Shown in pieces: positions 1 to 5,254 of a stretch of 5,254 nt of DNA. Source of the stretch: Spartobacteria bacterium (GTDB taxonomy: Bacteria; Verrucomicrobiota; Verrucomicrobiae; Chthoniobacterales; UBA6821); NCBI GenBank assembly GCA_003136515.1, contig PLEU01000209.1, forward strand, positions 1-5,254. Direction: 5' to 3'. Position 1 is the stretch's first letter. Each line of letters starts with the position of its first letter. The notes beneath the pieces are model-generated. The model did no database searches. It worked only from the letters and a program-made list of their open reading frames with translations, and was not told the DNA's origin. The position numbers were made by a program, and so were the translations under genes.

Positions 1-725
1 ACTTAAAGCAGAATAGCAACGGACGTCCACTCACGGCGACTGACCCGTCATTTGGAGCTACTGCCGATAGATATGCAAATGCGGACTTTGGGGATTTTGC
101 CATGGAGGATTATTACGTACCCCCTACCAAGCTCTATGCATCTCAATGGTATATTCCTGGGATGATGGGCACAGAGGCGGCGAAGGCATTTCAATTACAA
201 AATGCTGATAATTTCTGGATCATTCACTATCAGGGGGTTGTGATTCCCAAAGTAACCGGCGACTACCGTTTCTGGGGTGTTGCAGACGATCTTCTGATGA
301 TTCAATTTGATCATGCGCTGGTGCTTGATTACGGATGTTTCACCCCTGGTAATCGTGCGGTGCCGACAGAGTTTAGGCTATATGATGGACTCCAAACCGG
401 ACTTCAAACAGATCAGTGGAAACCGGGAAGAGGGCCAGTGCCGCATGGATATCTCCATGGGCTTGGTGCAAGTGAGTCGTTCCATGTGGTCGCTGGCAAG
501 AGTTATCCCATTGAGATTGTCTATGGGAATGCCGAAGGACCTACCCACTGTGTTATCCTCATCGAGAAAATGGGGGAAACCTACCAGCATGATTCTCATG
601 GGTATGACATTCTCCCTATTTTCAAACTGGCACCCATACCGTTTACAAAACCGACGGATGGGCCGGGGCCGGTTTTTGCCCCCGATACTGCCTTTTCAGT
701 CTGGAACGCCGAGCGCCCTAAGTGA
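1..725 (+). CDS. PA14-like envelope protein, paralog A (5'-truncated by window edge)
   Basis: The reading frame is open from position 3 to the TGA at 723-725, giving 240 visible residues. The ATG at 102 (MEDYYVPP) is internal: the upstream codons (NGRP followed by a TD motif) align with the mid-part of the downstream paralog at 839-2056, so the true start lies before the window. The visible part holds a PA14/GLEYA-like beta domain, with the core signature W-x-I-H-Y-x-G-V-V-I-P-K-V-x-G-x-YRFWGVADD and then an HGLGA / AGKSYPIEI segment. It ends in a tail, GPVFAPDT-x-FSVWNAERPK, nearly identical to that of the paralog. About half the aligned residues match by eye. One indel is clear: paralog A carries about 15 extra residues around 393-450. 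By analogy with the paralog it should have an N-terminal membrane anchor and a periplasmic C-terminus. PA14-like folds often bind carbohydrate, but no ligand can be assigned here. The function is unknown. Confidence 0.85.
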   Translation, partial: LKQNSNGRPLTATDPSFGATADRYANADFGDFAMEDYYVPPTKLYASQWYIPGMMGTEAAKAFQLQNADNFWIIHYQGVVIPKVTGDYRFWGVADDLLMIQFDHALVLDYGCFTPGNRAVPTEFRLYDGLQTGLQTDQWKPGRGPVPHGYLHGLGASESFHVVAGKSYPIEIVYGNAEGPTHCVILIEKMGETYQHDSHGYDILPIFKLAPIPFTKPTDGPGPVFAPDTAFSVWNAERPK

Positions 726-849
726 AGTTGTGATGGTTGCTATTTTCAGTGATGATCAGCCAAAATACATCCGCACAATTGATTTACTGATCGCTCTTGC
801 TGCAGAAAAGATTACGGATGTCATCTTCAATGTGAACGATGAAAACTGA
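724..849 (+). pseudogene. Probable 3' remnant of an ExbD/TolR-like gene
   Basis: The gap between the two PA14-like genes is open in the frame of position 724 and reads as plausible protein right after the stop of gene A. A hydrophobic strand (EVVMVAIF) is followed by a polar turn (SDDQPK), an amphipathic helix starting KYIRTIDLLIALAAEK, a second strand (ITDVIFNV), then NDEN and a TGA at 847-849. ExbD and TolR periplasmic domains end with the same order: strand, D-x-x-x-x-Y turn, helix, then a short strand with the pattern I-x-x-V. The stop lies 11 nt inside the downstream gene (start 839), the kind of overlap expected for an intact exbD followed by its partner. No membrane helix or N-terminal half is present, so an intact ExbD is not encoded. 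An ATG at 733 could still give a 38-residue peptide acting as a translational coupler. The ExbD assignment is by eye and could be chance. Confidence 0.4.
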
Positions 850-2056
850 AATAGAACCTCCTACCGAGGACTCGATTCAGAATCAAGATGGAGTCGATTC
901 GCTGATACATCGGCCTGTCAGGAAGACCCTTTTTCAGCGCCTGTTGGAGCGGCGATGGGCGACGCTCGTCATCAGTCTCCTGATCAACGCAATTATCATT
1001 CTCATAGCGAGTCTCCTTGTGGTGCATGTGGTGCAGGGACGCAAGAAACTGAGTTTTACGGCCCCCCCACCTAGTGAGGCTGCGAAGGAGGTGGAGCATC
1101 AGGTACAGCTTTCCAAGAAGTCAAAGAGCGAGGGAGCACCCAATGTGACCAAACTCATTACCTCCACGGCGGCGAATGTGAAGATCGCCCTCCCACCAGT
1201 GGATATTTCCTCGGAATCACCTGATGTGATGTCCTCGGTGATGAGCGGAATTGGAGGAATGGGCCTTGGAGCAGGGGCAGGATTCGGAGGGGCTGGTGGT
1301 GGCGGCGGACCTTCCGGAGGAATGACAGCCTTTGGCTTTAAAAACGCCAGTGCAGGTACCATGGCTGGAACATTTTACGACCTCAGCCAATCCAGTGAGG
1401 GAAGACCGAAAAGTATGGACGCCACTCTTTATGCCAATGAGATGGATAGGTTTGTACGCTCTGGCATGAACAACTTTACCTTGGATGATTATTTTAAATC
1501 TCCGGACAAGATCTACGCCAGTCAGTATTACATTCCTAAAATTGATGCGGCGGATGGTCCCTCGGCTTTTAATATGAAATCTACCGCCTACTGGGCGATT
1601 CATTACGAGGGGGTGATTATACCAAAGGTAAGCGGTACCTACCGATTCTGGGGGGTGGGTGATGACATACTGACGATCCAGATGGATCACCATCTTATTT
1701 TGAATTGCGGCTGGTACAACCCGCTTAACGATGGGCTTTCTAAGGAATTTCGCAATTTCGATGGTCTAGCCCCATATGCTTGGATGCACGGCTTGGGTGC
1801 GGGTGAATACTTCAAAGTTGAGGCCGGGCATAGCTACCCTATTGACATTCTTATTGGGCATCAGGGAACAGGTTTTACCATGGCGATCCTACTGATTGAA
1901 AAAGAAGGCGAAAGCTATCAGCACGATTCTCAGGGAAACCCGGTATTTCCCATTTTCAAACTCGCGCCTATTCCATTTACAAAGCCCGCACAGGAAGGCC
2001 CTGTCTTTGCTCCAGATACTCACTTTTCAGTCTGGAACGCGGAACGCCCCAAATAA
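839..2056 (+). CDS. Single-pass membrane protein with glycine-rich linker and PA14-like periplasmic domain, paralog B
   Basis: This 405-residue protein starts at the first ATG after an in-frame stop (TGA at 833-835). No clear Shine-Dalgarno precedes it, so translation may be coupled to the short upstream frame ending at 849. Domains: a charged cytoplasmic segment (1-40, with RRW just before the membrane); one transmembrane helix (about 41-66); a KKLSFTAPPP segment (69-78) followed by a Lys/Ser-rich stretch; a Gly-rich linker (137-161); and a PA14/GLEYA-like beta domain from about 220 to 360, with YWAIHYEGVIIPKVSG and YRFWGVGDD motifs. The C-terminal tail ends FSVWNAERPK. With positive charges before the helix, the C-terminal bulk should be periplasmic. 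Anchor plus flexible linker plus terminal domain is the architecture of TonB/TolA-type transducers, but no TonB C-terminal domain is seen. It is paralogous to the gene at 1-725, with about half the residues matching. The cellular role is not known; a part in an ExbB/ExbD-driven envelope complex is inference. Confidence 0.85.
   Translation: MKTEIEPPTEDSIQNQDGVDSLIHRPVRKTLFQRLLERRWATLVISLLINAIIILIASLLVVHVVQGRKKLSFTAPPPSEAAKEVEHQVQLSKKSKSEGAPNVTKLITSTAANVKIALPPVDISSESPDVMSSVMSGIGGMGLGAGAGFGGAGGGGGPSGGMTAFGFKNASAGTMAGTFYDLSQSSEGRPKSMDATLYANEMDRFVRSGMNNFTLDDYFKSPDKIYASQYYIPKIDAADGPSAFNMKSTAYWAIHYEGVIIPKVSGTYRFWGVGDDILTIQMDHHLILNCGWYNPLNDGLSKEFRNFDGLAPYAWMHGLGAGEYFKVEAGHSYPIDILIGHQGTGFTMAILLIEKEGESYQHDSQGNPVFPIFKLAPIPFTKPAQEGPVFAPDTHFSVWNAERPK
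1247..1321 (+). other. Glycine-rich low-complexity linker in paralog B
   Basis: Residues 137-161 of the 839-2056 protein are mostly glycine with a few Ala, Met, Phe, Ser and Pro, including a GGGGG run. It lies between the membrane-proximal segment and the PA14-like domain, so it probably acts as a flexible periplasmic spacer. The equivalent part of paralog A is outside the window. Confidence 0.75.
1382..2056 (+). repeat. Diverged tandem duplicate of 3-725
   Basis: The protein encoded here aligns from end to end with that encoded by 3-725, from the LKQNSNGRP / LSQSSEGRP segment through to the shared terminal ERPK and stop. At DNA level the copies are well diverged except near the 3' ends. There, 18 bases are identical (692-709 and 2023-2040) within the codons for the FSVWNAER tail. 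The direct orientation and adjacency indicate an old tandem gene duplication. Confidence 0.85.
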
Positions 2057-2106
2057 ATCGGCCGTTATCGGGAGACTTCGCAGGTAAGTTTCTCATCACC
2101 TACTTG

Positions 2107-2140
2107 ACGCTACTAGGTTTCCTTCCCTAGCGTTTCATCT
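2107..2140 (+). terminator. Weak hairpin in the gap before the TPR gene; possible terminator
   Basis: ACGCTA (2107-2112) can pair with TAGCGT (2128-2133), with a smaller inner pairing of AGG (2115-2117) with CCT (2121-2123). A T-rich but interrupted stretch, TTTCATCTT, overlaps the end of the stem. It sits in the 88-bp gap between 2056 and 2145, where a transcription boundary is plausible. The stem is short and the T run is poor. A TTGACG at 2104-2109 overlaps it and could instead be a promoter -35 element, but no convincing -10 follows. Confidence 0.22.
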
Positions 2141-2144
2141 TCGG

Positions 2145-3371
2145 ATGAGATACCACGGATTTATGATACCGATCTTAAGACCAGTCAACTGGTGTCTGCT
2201 TGTCGTAATAGTGATGACCTCCTCCTTGTTGCGGGCCCAGTCGGAGGGACTCGTGAAATCCAATTTTGAGGGCATTACTTTGCCAGGCAGTGTGCCCGCG
2301 GACGAAGCCTTGACCGCAGCCAAAGGGCTCGTCGACTCGGGTGACAACGACAAGGCGATCGCCGCCTTTCGTGGGGTCGTGCATGATTATCCCCGAAGCA
2401 AGGAAGCTCCCGAGGCGCAATTTCTGCTAGCGCAGACTCTGCAGAAAAAAGGTGATCTCGAAGGTGCCTTCAAGGCCTATCAGATGCTCCTTCAGAAATA
2501 TCCCCAGACACCGAAATTTGAGGACTCTGTTGCCGAGGAGATCAATATTGCCAACGCTTTTTTGAAAGGTGCTCGGGTGAGGGTGTTTGGTTTTCTCACT
2601 GTGCCATCGATGGAGAAAGCCGAGGAGATGTACACAGATATCCTGAAGGTGTCGCCCTACAGCAAGCATGCGGCGATCACTCAGTTTAATCTGGGCCTTG
2701 CGATGCAAAGGCAGGGCAAGGCGCAGGAGGCCATTGCGGCCTATCAGAAAGTTCTGGATCGATATCCCAACAGTCCCGCCTGTGACGATGCCCAATATCA
2801 GATCGGGTATGTCTATCAGCAGCTGGGAATGACCGGAAAATCGCAGGATCTTTCGGCCCTGAAGGAGTCTCAGAACAACTATCAGGATTTTCTCGTCCAA
2901 TATCCCAACAGTGAGAAGACGCAGCAGGCGGGGTTGAACATGAAGCTGATGATTTCCAAGGAGTCATCCGATACCCTACGGGTGGGTCGTTTCTATGATT
3001 TTTCCAAAAATTACAAGGCGGCATCAATTTACTACAATGATGTCATCAGACGTTTTCCAGAGAGCGAGGAGGCAACGGCTGCCAAGACACGGCTTGATGA
3101 ACTTAAGGCACTTTACGGAGAAGATGCTCTCAGGGTGGGCCAGGAACGTCCTGAGAATGGAGAGCGTCTCGCGGAAAGACGCCGTCTTCAGGCGCAGGTG
3201 GAGAGTTCTGCCATGGCCAACTATGACGGACCTCCACGGAAGGATATTGTCGGGGACGAACTCCCCGCTCCACAGCCTGAAATGAAGGGGAATGTGCAGG
3301 ATGCAAAGCCCATCCCGCTAGATGAACCTCCCGTGCAGTCTCCCGTCCAGCATACTCCTGCTACTCCATGA
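2145..3371 (+). CDS. Exported TPR protein, BamD-like outer-membrane assembly factor
   Basis: This 408-residue protein has a signal peptide near residues 7-32: the hydrophobic stretch CLLVVIVMTSSLL is followed by a signal-peptidase-I-like LRA-QS site. No lipobox cysteine is present, unlike classical BamD. TPR-like units with the A-x-x-x-Y-x-x-x-L-x-x-YP-x-S pattern run from about 55 to 320, with YP/FP landmarks near 82, 119, 207, 253 and 304. The block RVGRFYDFSKNYKAASIYY (279-297), leading to RRFPES, closely resembles the 'grfY...nYkaAi' TPR of BamD. The C-terminal 50 residues are Pro-rich and probably disordered. BamD works with BamA to insert beta-barrel proteins into the outer membrane. 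CpoB/YbgF-type TPR proteins are the alternative, although no coiled-coil N-terminus is visible. The start could also be the ATG at 2163, which gives a more usual signal peptide (MIPILRPVNW). It overlaps the next gene by ATGA, so the two are probably co-translated. Confidence 0.8.
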   Translation: MRYHGFMIPILRPVNWCLLVVIVMTSSLLRAQSEGLVKSNFEGITLPGSVPADEALTAAKGLVDSGDNDKAIAAFRGVVHDYPRSKEAPEAQFLLAQTLQKKGDLEGAFKAYQMLLQKYPQTPKFEDSVAEEINIANAFLKGARVRVFGFLTVPSMEKAEEMYTDILKVSPYSKHAAITQFNLGLAMQRQGKAQEAIAAYQKVLDRYPNSPACDDAQYQIGYVYQQLGMTGKSQDLSALKESQNNYQDFLVQYPNSEKTQQAGLNMKLMISKESSDTLRVGRFYDFSKNYKAASIYYNDVIRRFPESEEATAAKTRLDELKALYGEDALRVGQERPENGERLAERRRLQAQVESSAMANYDGPPRKDIVGDELPAPQPEMKGNVQDAKPIPLDEPPVQSPVQHTPATP

Positions 3372-3895
3372 GACATTTATTTTCCACCTGTTTCCTATGG
3401 CCGATGATTTTGCTACTCGGTGGCTGCGGCTATCATGTAGGTGAGATCAAACCCACCCCCATGCGGCGCGTGACGACGCTGGCGGTGAATACCTTCACGA
3501 ATGAAACCCTTGAGCCTCGTGTGGAGGCACAGACAGCCGATGCCGTGGTGAAGCAGTTCCAGCAAGATGGTACTTACAGGATCGATTCTGCCGATCGGGC
3601 GGATGCCATTTTGGAGGGAACCATCCAGGAAATTTCACGCCAACCGATGCGAGTGCTATCGAGTAACGTGCTCCAGACCTCGGAATTTGAACTGCTTGTC
3701 AAAGTGAAATTCCGCGTCATAGACCGGATTACCGGCGCGATCCTTATGGAGGGAACGGCGATCGGACGCACGCCATTCTTTGCCGATTCTGATCTCATAA
3801 ATACAGATTTGGTTACGAACCAGAACATGAACTATCCCATCGCTGCACAGCGCATGGCAGAGAATCTTGTGAGCATAGTTTCCGAGGGGTGGTAA
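3368..3895 (+). CDS. lptE: LPS-assembly lipoprotein LptE
   Basis: This 175-residue protein has a lipoprotein signal: a short basic start, the hydrophobic stretch WPMILLL, and a lipobox LGGC at residues 17-20, followed by GYH, which is typical of LptE. The mature part carries the family pattern: a first strand VTTLAVNTFTNETLEPRVE, then a helix to about residue 67, then a Gly-Thr-Tyr turn, and A-D-A-I-L-E-G-T-I at 78-86, with a further strand near 108-118. LptE is the outer-membrane lipoprotein that plugs the LptD barrel and helps deliver LPS to the cell surface. Its ATG lies inside the stop of the upstream TPR gene (ATGA, 3368-3371) with no Shine-Dalgarno of its own, so it depends on translational coupling. 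Pairing with a BamD-like gene makes a small outer-membrane biogenesis operon. LptE is weakly conserved in sequence, so the call rests on the lipobox, size and motif order. Confidence 0.85.
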   Translation: MRHLFSTCFLWPMILLLGGCGYHVGEIKPTPMRRVTTLAVNTFTNETLEPRVEAQTADAVVKQFQQDGTYRIDSADRADAILEGTIQEISRQPMRVLSSNVLQTSEFELLVKVKFRVIDRITGAILMEGTAIGRTPFFADSDLINTDLVTNQNMNYPIAAQRMAENLVSIVSEGW

Positions 3896-3900
3896 TTCCT

Positions 3901-4734
3901 GTGGAGGAGTCGCTCCCCTCCGGGTCCAAACCGGACAGTAACGAGTCCGCCATTACGATGAACCCCGATGCCGCAGAAACCACCCCTGGGTCACACAGGC
4001 CTATCCCTGCTCTCGTACTTATTGCTACGCCGATTGGGAATCTGGGCGATATTACCCTGAGGGCTGTTAAGGCACTTGCAACCTGTGATCTGGTCATTGC
4101 AGAAGACACTCGCAGGGCAGGAATGCTCCTTGCCCATCTGGAACTCAGAAAACCGCTTATCAGCTTTCATGAGCATAACGAGGAACGCCGCATTCCCGAA
4201 CTGATAAGGCGTTTGAAAACAGGGCAACGGCTTGCGCTTGTGACAGATGCCGGAACTCCCTCGTTGAGTGATCCCGGGTTCCGTCTTGTCCGTGCATGCA
4301 TCAGCGAGGGGCTTGACTATACGGTGTTTCCCGGTGCGAGTGCCGTACTGACCGCCCTTGTAGGCAGTGGTTTGCCCCCGGTTCCCTTCATGTTCGGGGG
4401 ATTTCTCCCCTCATCCGGTTCCGGCAGAAGATCCGAGTTGAGGAGAGCTGCCGCTGCCGGCATGACTTCCATCTACTTTGAGTCGCCGCATCGGTTACTG
4501 GATGCACTGGATGACATGAGCGTGATCGCCCCGAAAAGTCGCATTTGCGTCGCTAGGGAACTTACCAAAATTCACGAGGAGTATCGCCTAGGAATCGCTG
4601 TGGAATTGGCGCTCCACTACCGGAATCATCCACCTCGTGGTGAGGTGACGCTGATTATCGATCCGGTGTCGGGCTTAGTGGAGGAGAAAAAACTTCATTC
4701 CGAGAAGACACCCATTCCCCGGAACTTGGCGTAG
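3901..4734 (+). CDS. rsmI: 16S rRNA (cytidine(1402)-2'-O)-methyltransferase RsmI
   Basis: RsmI uses S-adenosylmethionine to 2'-O-methylate C1402 in the decoding centre of 16S rRNA. Numbering from 3901 (277 residues), the tetrapyrrole-methylase-fold motifs appear in order: TPIGN (43-47), AEDTR (67-71), SFHEHNE (88-94), DAGTPSLSDPG (116-126), PGAS (144-147), FLP (168-170), ARELTK (218-223) and GEVTLII (247-253). Three starts are possible: GTG 3889 (overlapping lptE by 7 nt), GTG 3901 and ATG 3958. I prefer 3901 because GAGGGGTGG (3884-3892) lies at a workable Shine-Dalgarno distance; 3958 would leave 18 residues before LVLIATPIGN and is also plausible. The protein ends soon after the catalytic domain, lacking the extra C-terminal domain of about 50 residues found in E. 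coli RsmI. Its last dozen codons run antisense through the end of accA. It closes the plus-strand cluster. Confidence 0.95.
   Translation: MEESLPSGSKPDSNESAITMNPDAAETTPGSHRPIPALVLIATPIGNLGDITLRAVKALATCDLVIAEDTRRAGMLLAHLELRKPLISFHEHNEERRIPELIRRLKTGQRLALVTDAGTPSLSDPGFRLVRACISEGLDYTVFPGASAVLTALVGSGLPPVPFMFGGFLPSSGSGRRSELRRAAAAGMTSIYFESPHRLLDALDDMSVIAPKSRICVARELTKIHEEYRLGIAVELALHYRNHPPRGEVTLIIDPVSGLVEEKKLHSEKTPIPRNLA
4695..4734. other. 40-nt tail-to-tail coding overlap of rsmI and accA
   Basis: The rsmI stop (TAG, 4732-4734) lies 40 nt past the accA stop (TGA on the minus strand, 4695-4697), so both strands code here. On the minus strand it encodes the end of AccA (KFRGMGVFSE), which looks family-typical. 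On the plus strand it encodes the RsmI tail (SEKTPIPRNLA), which matches no RsmI motif I know. No good intrinsic terminator separates the two transcripts. Confidence 0.9.
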
Positions 4735-5254
4735 CGTTCTTCGAGAAGTTTTTTAATTGGAATCTGGACCAAGGCATCCAGTGTGGAGGTGATTGTTTCA
4801 GTCACAGTGCTGCAAATTGCAGTACGGTCACGATGAGCTCCCCCCATCGGTTCTGCGATCACCCCATCAATGAGACCCAGTTCCTGAAGATCGTCGGCCG
4901 TGAGTTTCAAAGCTGCCGCCGCCTCCGGTGCGTGCTTGCGGTGCTTCCAAAGGATGGCCGCGCAGCCCTCGGGAGAGATGACTGAGTAATAGGCGTTTTC
5001 GAGCATGAGAACACGGTCGGCCACGCCAATTCCAAGGGCTCCTCCACTCCCGCCTTCACCTATGACCACTGCGATGATACGGGTTTTAAGCAGCATCATT
5101 TCCCGCAGATTGACAGCGATTGCTTCTGCTATATGCCGCTCCTCGGCACCGACGCCCGGATAAGCACCGGGAGTATCGATAATGCAGACCACTGGAAGGG
5201 AAAATTTTTCGGCCATGCGCATCAGGCGCAGGGCCTTGCGGTAGCCTTCGGGGT
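4695..5254 (-). CDS. accA: Acetyl-CoA carboxylase carboxyltransferase subunit alpha, C-terminal part (5'-truncated by window edge)
   Basis: The minus-strand frame is open to the window end, giving 185 visible residues; the N-terminal part lies beyond 5254. The ATG at 5222 is internal because the residues before it (PEGYRKALRL) match the conserved AccA core. Family landmarks follow: IDTPGAYPGVGAEER, GEGGSGGALGIGVADRV, YYSVISPEGCAAILWK, LGLIDGVIAEPMGGAHRD and a terminal ERYAKFRGMG. AccA pairs with AccD to form the carboxyltransferase that moves the carboxyl group from carboxybiotin on AccB to acetyl-CoA, giving malonyl-CoA for fatty-acid synthesis in the cytoplasm. The active-site glycine-rich loops are intact, with no frameshift. 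It converges on rsmI and overlaps its 3' end by 40 nt. Confidence 0.97.
   Translation of the reverse strand, partial: PEGYRKALRLMRMAEKFSLPVVCIIDTPGAYPGVGAEERHIAEAIAVNLREMMLLKTRIIAVVIGEGGSGGALGIGVADRVLMLENAYYSVISPEGCAAILWKHRKHAPEAAAALKLTADDLQELGLIDGVIAEPMGGAHRDRTAICSTVTETITSTLDALVQIPIKKLLEERYAKFRGMGVFSE

Noticed and set aside
307..723. Open frame +1 inside paralog A, continuous with the 724-849 frame
   Set aside because: Within 307-723 it is the shadow of a strongly conserved coding frame and its residues look random. Only the part after the gene A stop looks like protein.
754..792. GATCAG / CTGATC inverted repeat between the PA14-like genes
   Set aside because: Six pairs across a 27-nt loop is expected by chance, and the region is better explained by the ExbD-like frame.
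827..1099. Minus-strand open frame over the start of paralog B
   Set aside because: Its product has no recognisable motif, and the plus strand has a coherent transmembrane and linker architecture. Other minus-strand frames between 378 and 4227 were rejected for the same reason.
1099..1362. Minus-strand Pro-rich frame opposite the Gly-rich linker
   Set aside because: Pro runs are the expected antisense of GGN glycine codons, so this is a shadow of the linker.
2104..2133. TTGACG with a TAGCGT 18 bases downstream as a promoter for the TPR gene
   Set aside because: The -10 candidate matches the consensus at only three of six positions and lies inside the hairpin, so it cannot be supported alone.
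4631..4647. CACCTC-loop-GAGGTG hairpin near the end of rsmI, a possible accA terminator on the minus strand
   Set aside because: The 6-bp stem is perfect but no T run follows on either strand, and it lies in the conserved RsmI codons for PPRGEVT.
4723..4754. AACTT...AAGTT pairing followed by a run of six T, a possible rsmI terminator
   Set aside because: The stem is only 5 bp plus wobble pairs with a loop of 18 nt, and the T run is explained by AccA lysine codons on the other strand. Too weak to call.
1..5254. CRISPR arrays, tRNA or rRNA genes, insertion sequences, phage attachment sites
   Set aside because: No regularly spaced repeats, cloverleaf-like sequence, rRNA segments, transposase motifs or terminal inverted repeats were seen. 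The window is almost fully occupied by protein-coding genes.

Overview
The window looks like a piece of a Gram-negative, LPS-bearing bacterial chromosome. An LptE-type lipoprotein, a BamD-like TPR protein and a bacterial-type AccA support this. The mix of PA14-like domains on membrane-anchored proteins, near-absent Shine-Dalgarno sequences and moderate GC suggests the PVC superphylum, with Verrucomicrobiota as my best guess. That placement is inference from style of genes, not from a marker.

Layout, left to right. (1) Positions 1-725 (+) hold the 3' part of a gene for an envelope protein with a PA14-like domain; its N-terminus lies upstream of the window. (2) Positions 724-849 (+) look at first like a plain intergenic gap. 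In one frame they encode about 41 residues that resemble the C-terminal beta-alpha-beta end of an ExbD/TolR protein, and the stop of that frame overlaps the next gene's start by 11 nt. (3) Positions 839-2056 (+) hold a full-length paralog of gene 1: short cytoplasmic N-terminus, one transmembrane helix, glycine-rich linker, PA14-like domain and an almost invariant C-terminal tail. (4) Positions 2145-3371 (+) encode an exported TPR protein resembling BamD. (5) Positions 3368-3895 (+) encode the lipoprotein LptE, coupled to the TPR gene by an ATGA overlap. (6) Positions 3901-4734 (+) encode RsmI, the 16S rRNA C1402 2'-O-methyltransferase. (7) Positions 4695-5254 (-) hold the 3' part of accA, convergent with rsmI and overlapping it by 40 nt.

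How they may work together: the TPR protein and LptE are outer-membrane assembly factors, for beta-barrel proteins and LPS respectively. The two membrane-anchored PA14-like proteins have the layout of TonB/TolA-type energy transducers (inner-membrane anchor, flexible linker, periplasmic domain). The ExbD-like remnant between them suggests that they derive from an ExbB/ExbD-linked locus in which the segment [exbD 3' end + PA14 gene] was duplicated in tandem. This possible Ton/Tol-like PA14 system is the most interesting part of the window. RsmI and AccA are housekeeping enzymes at the end of the cluster.
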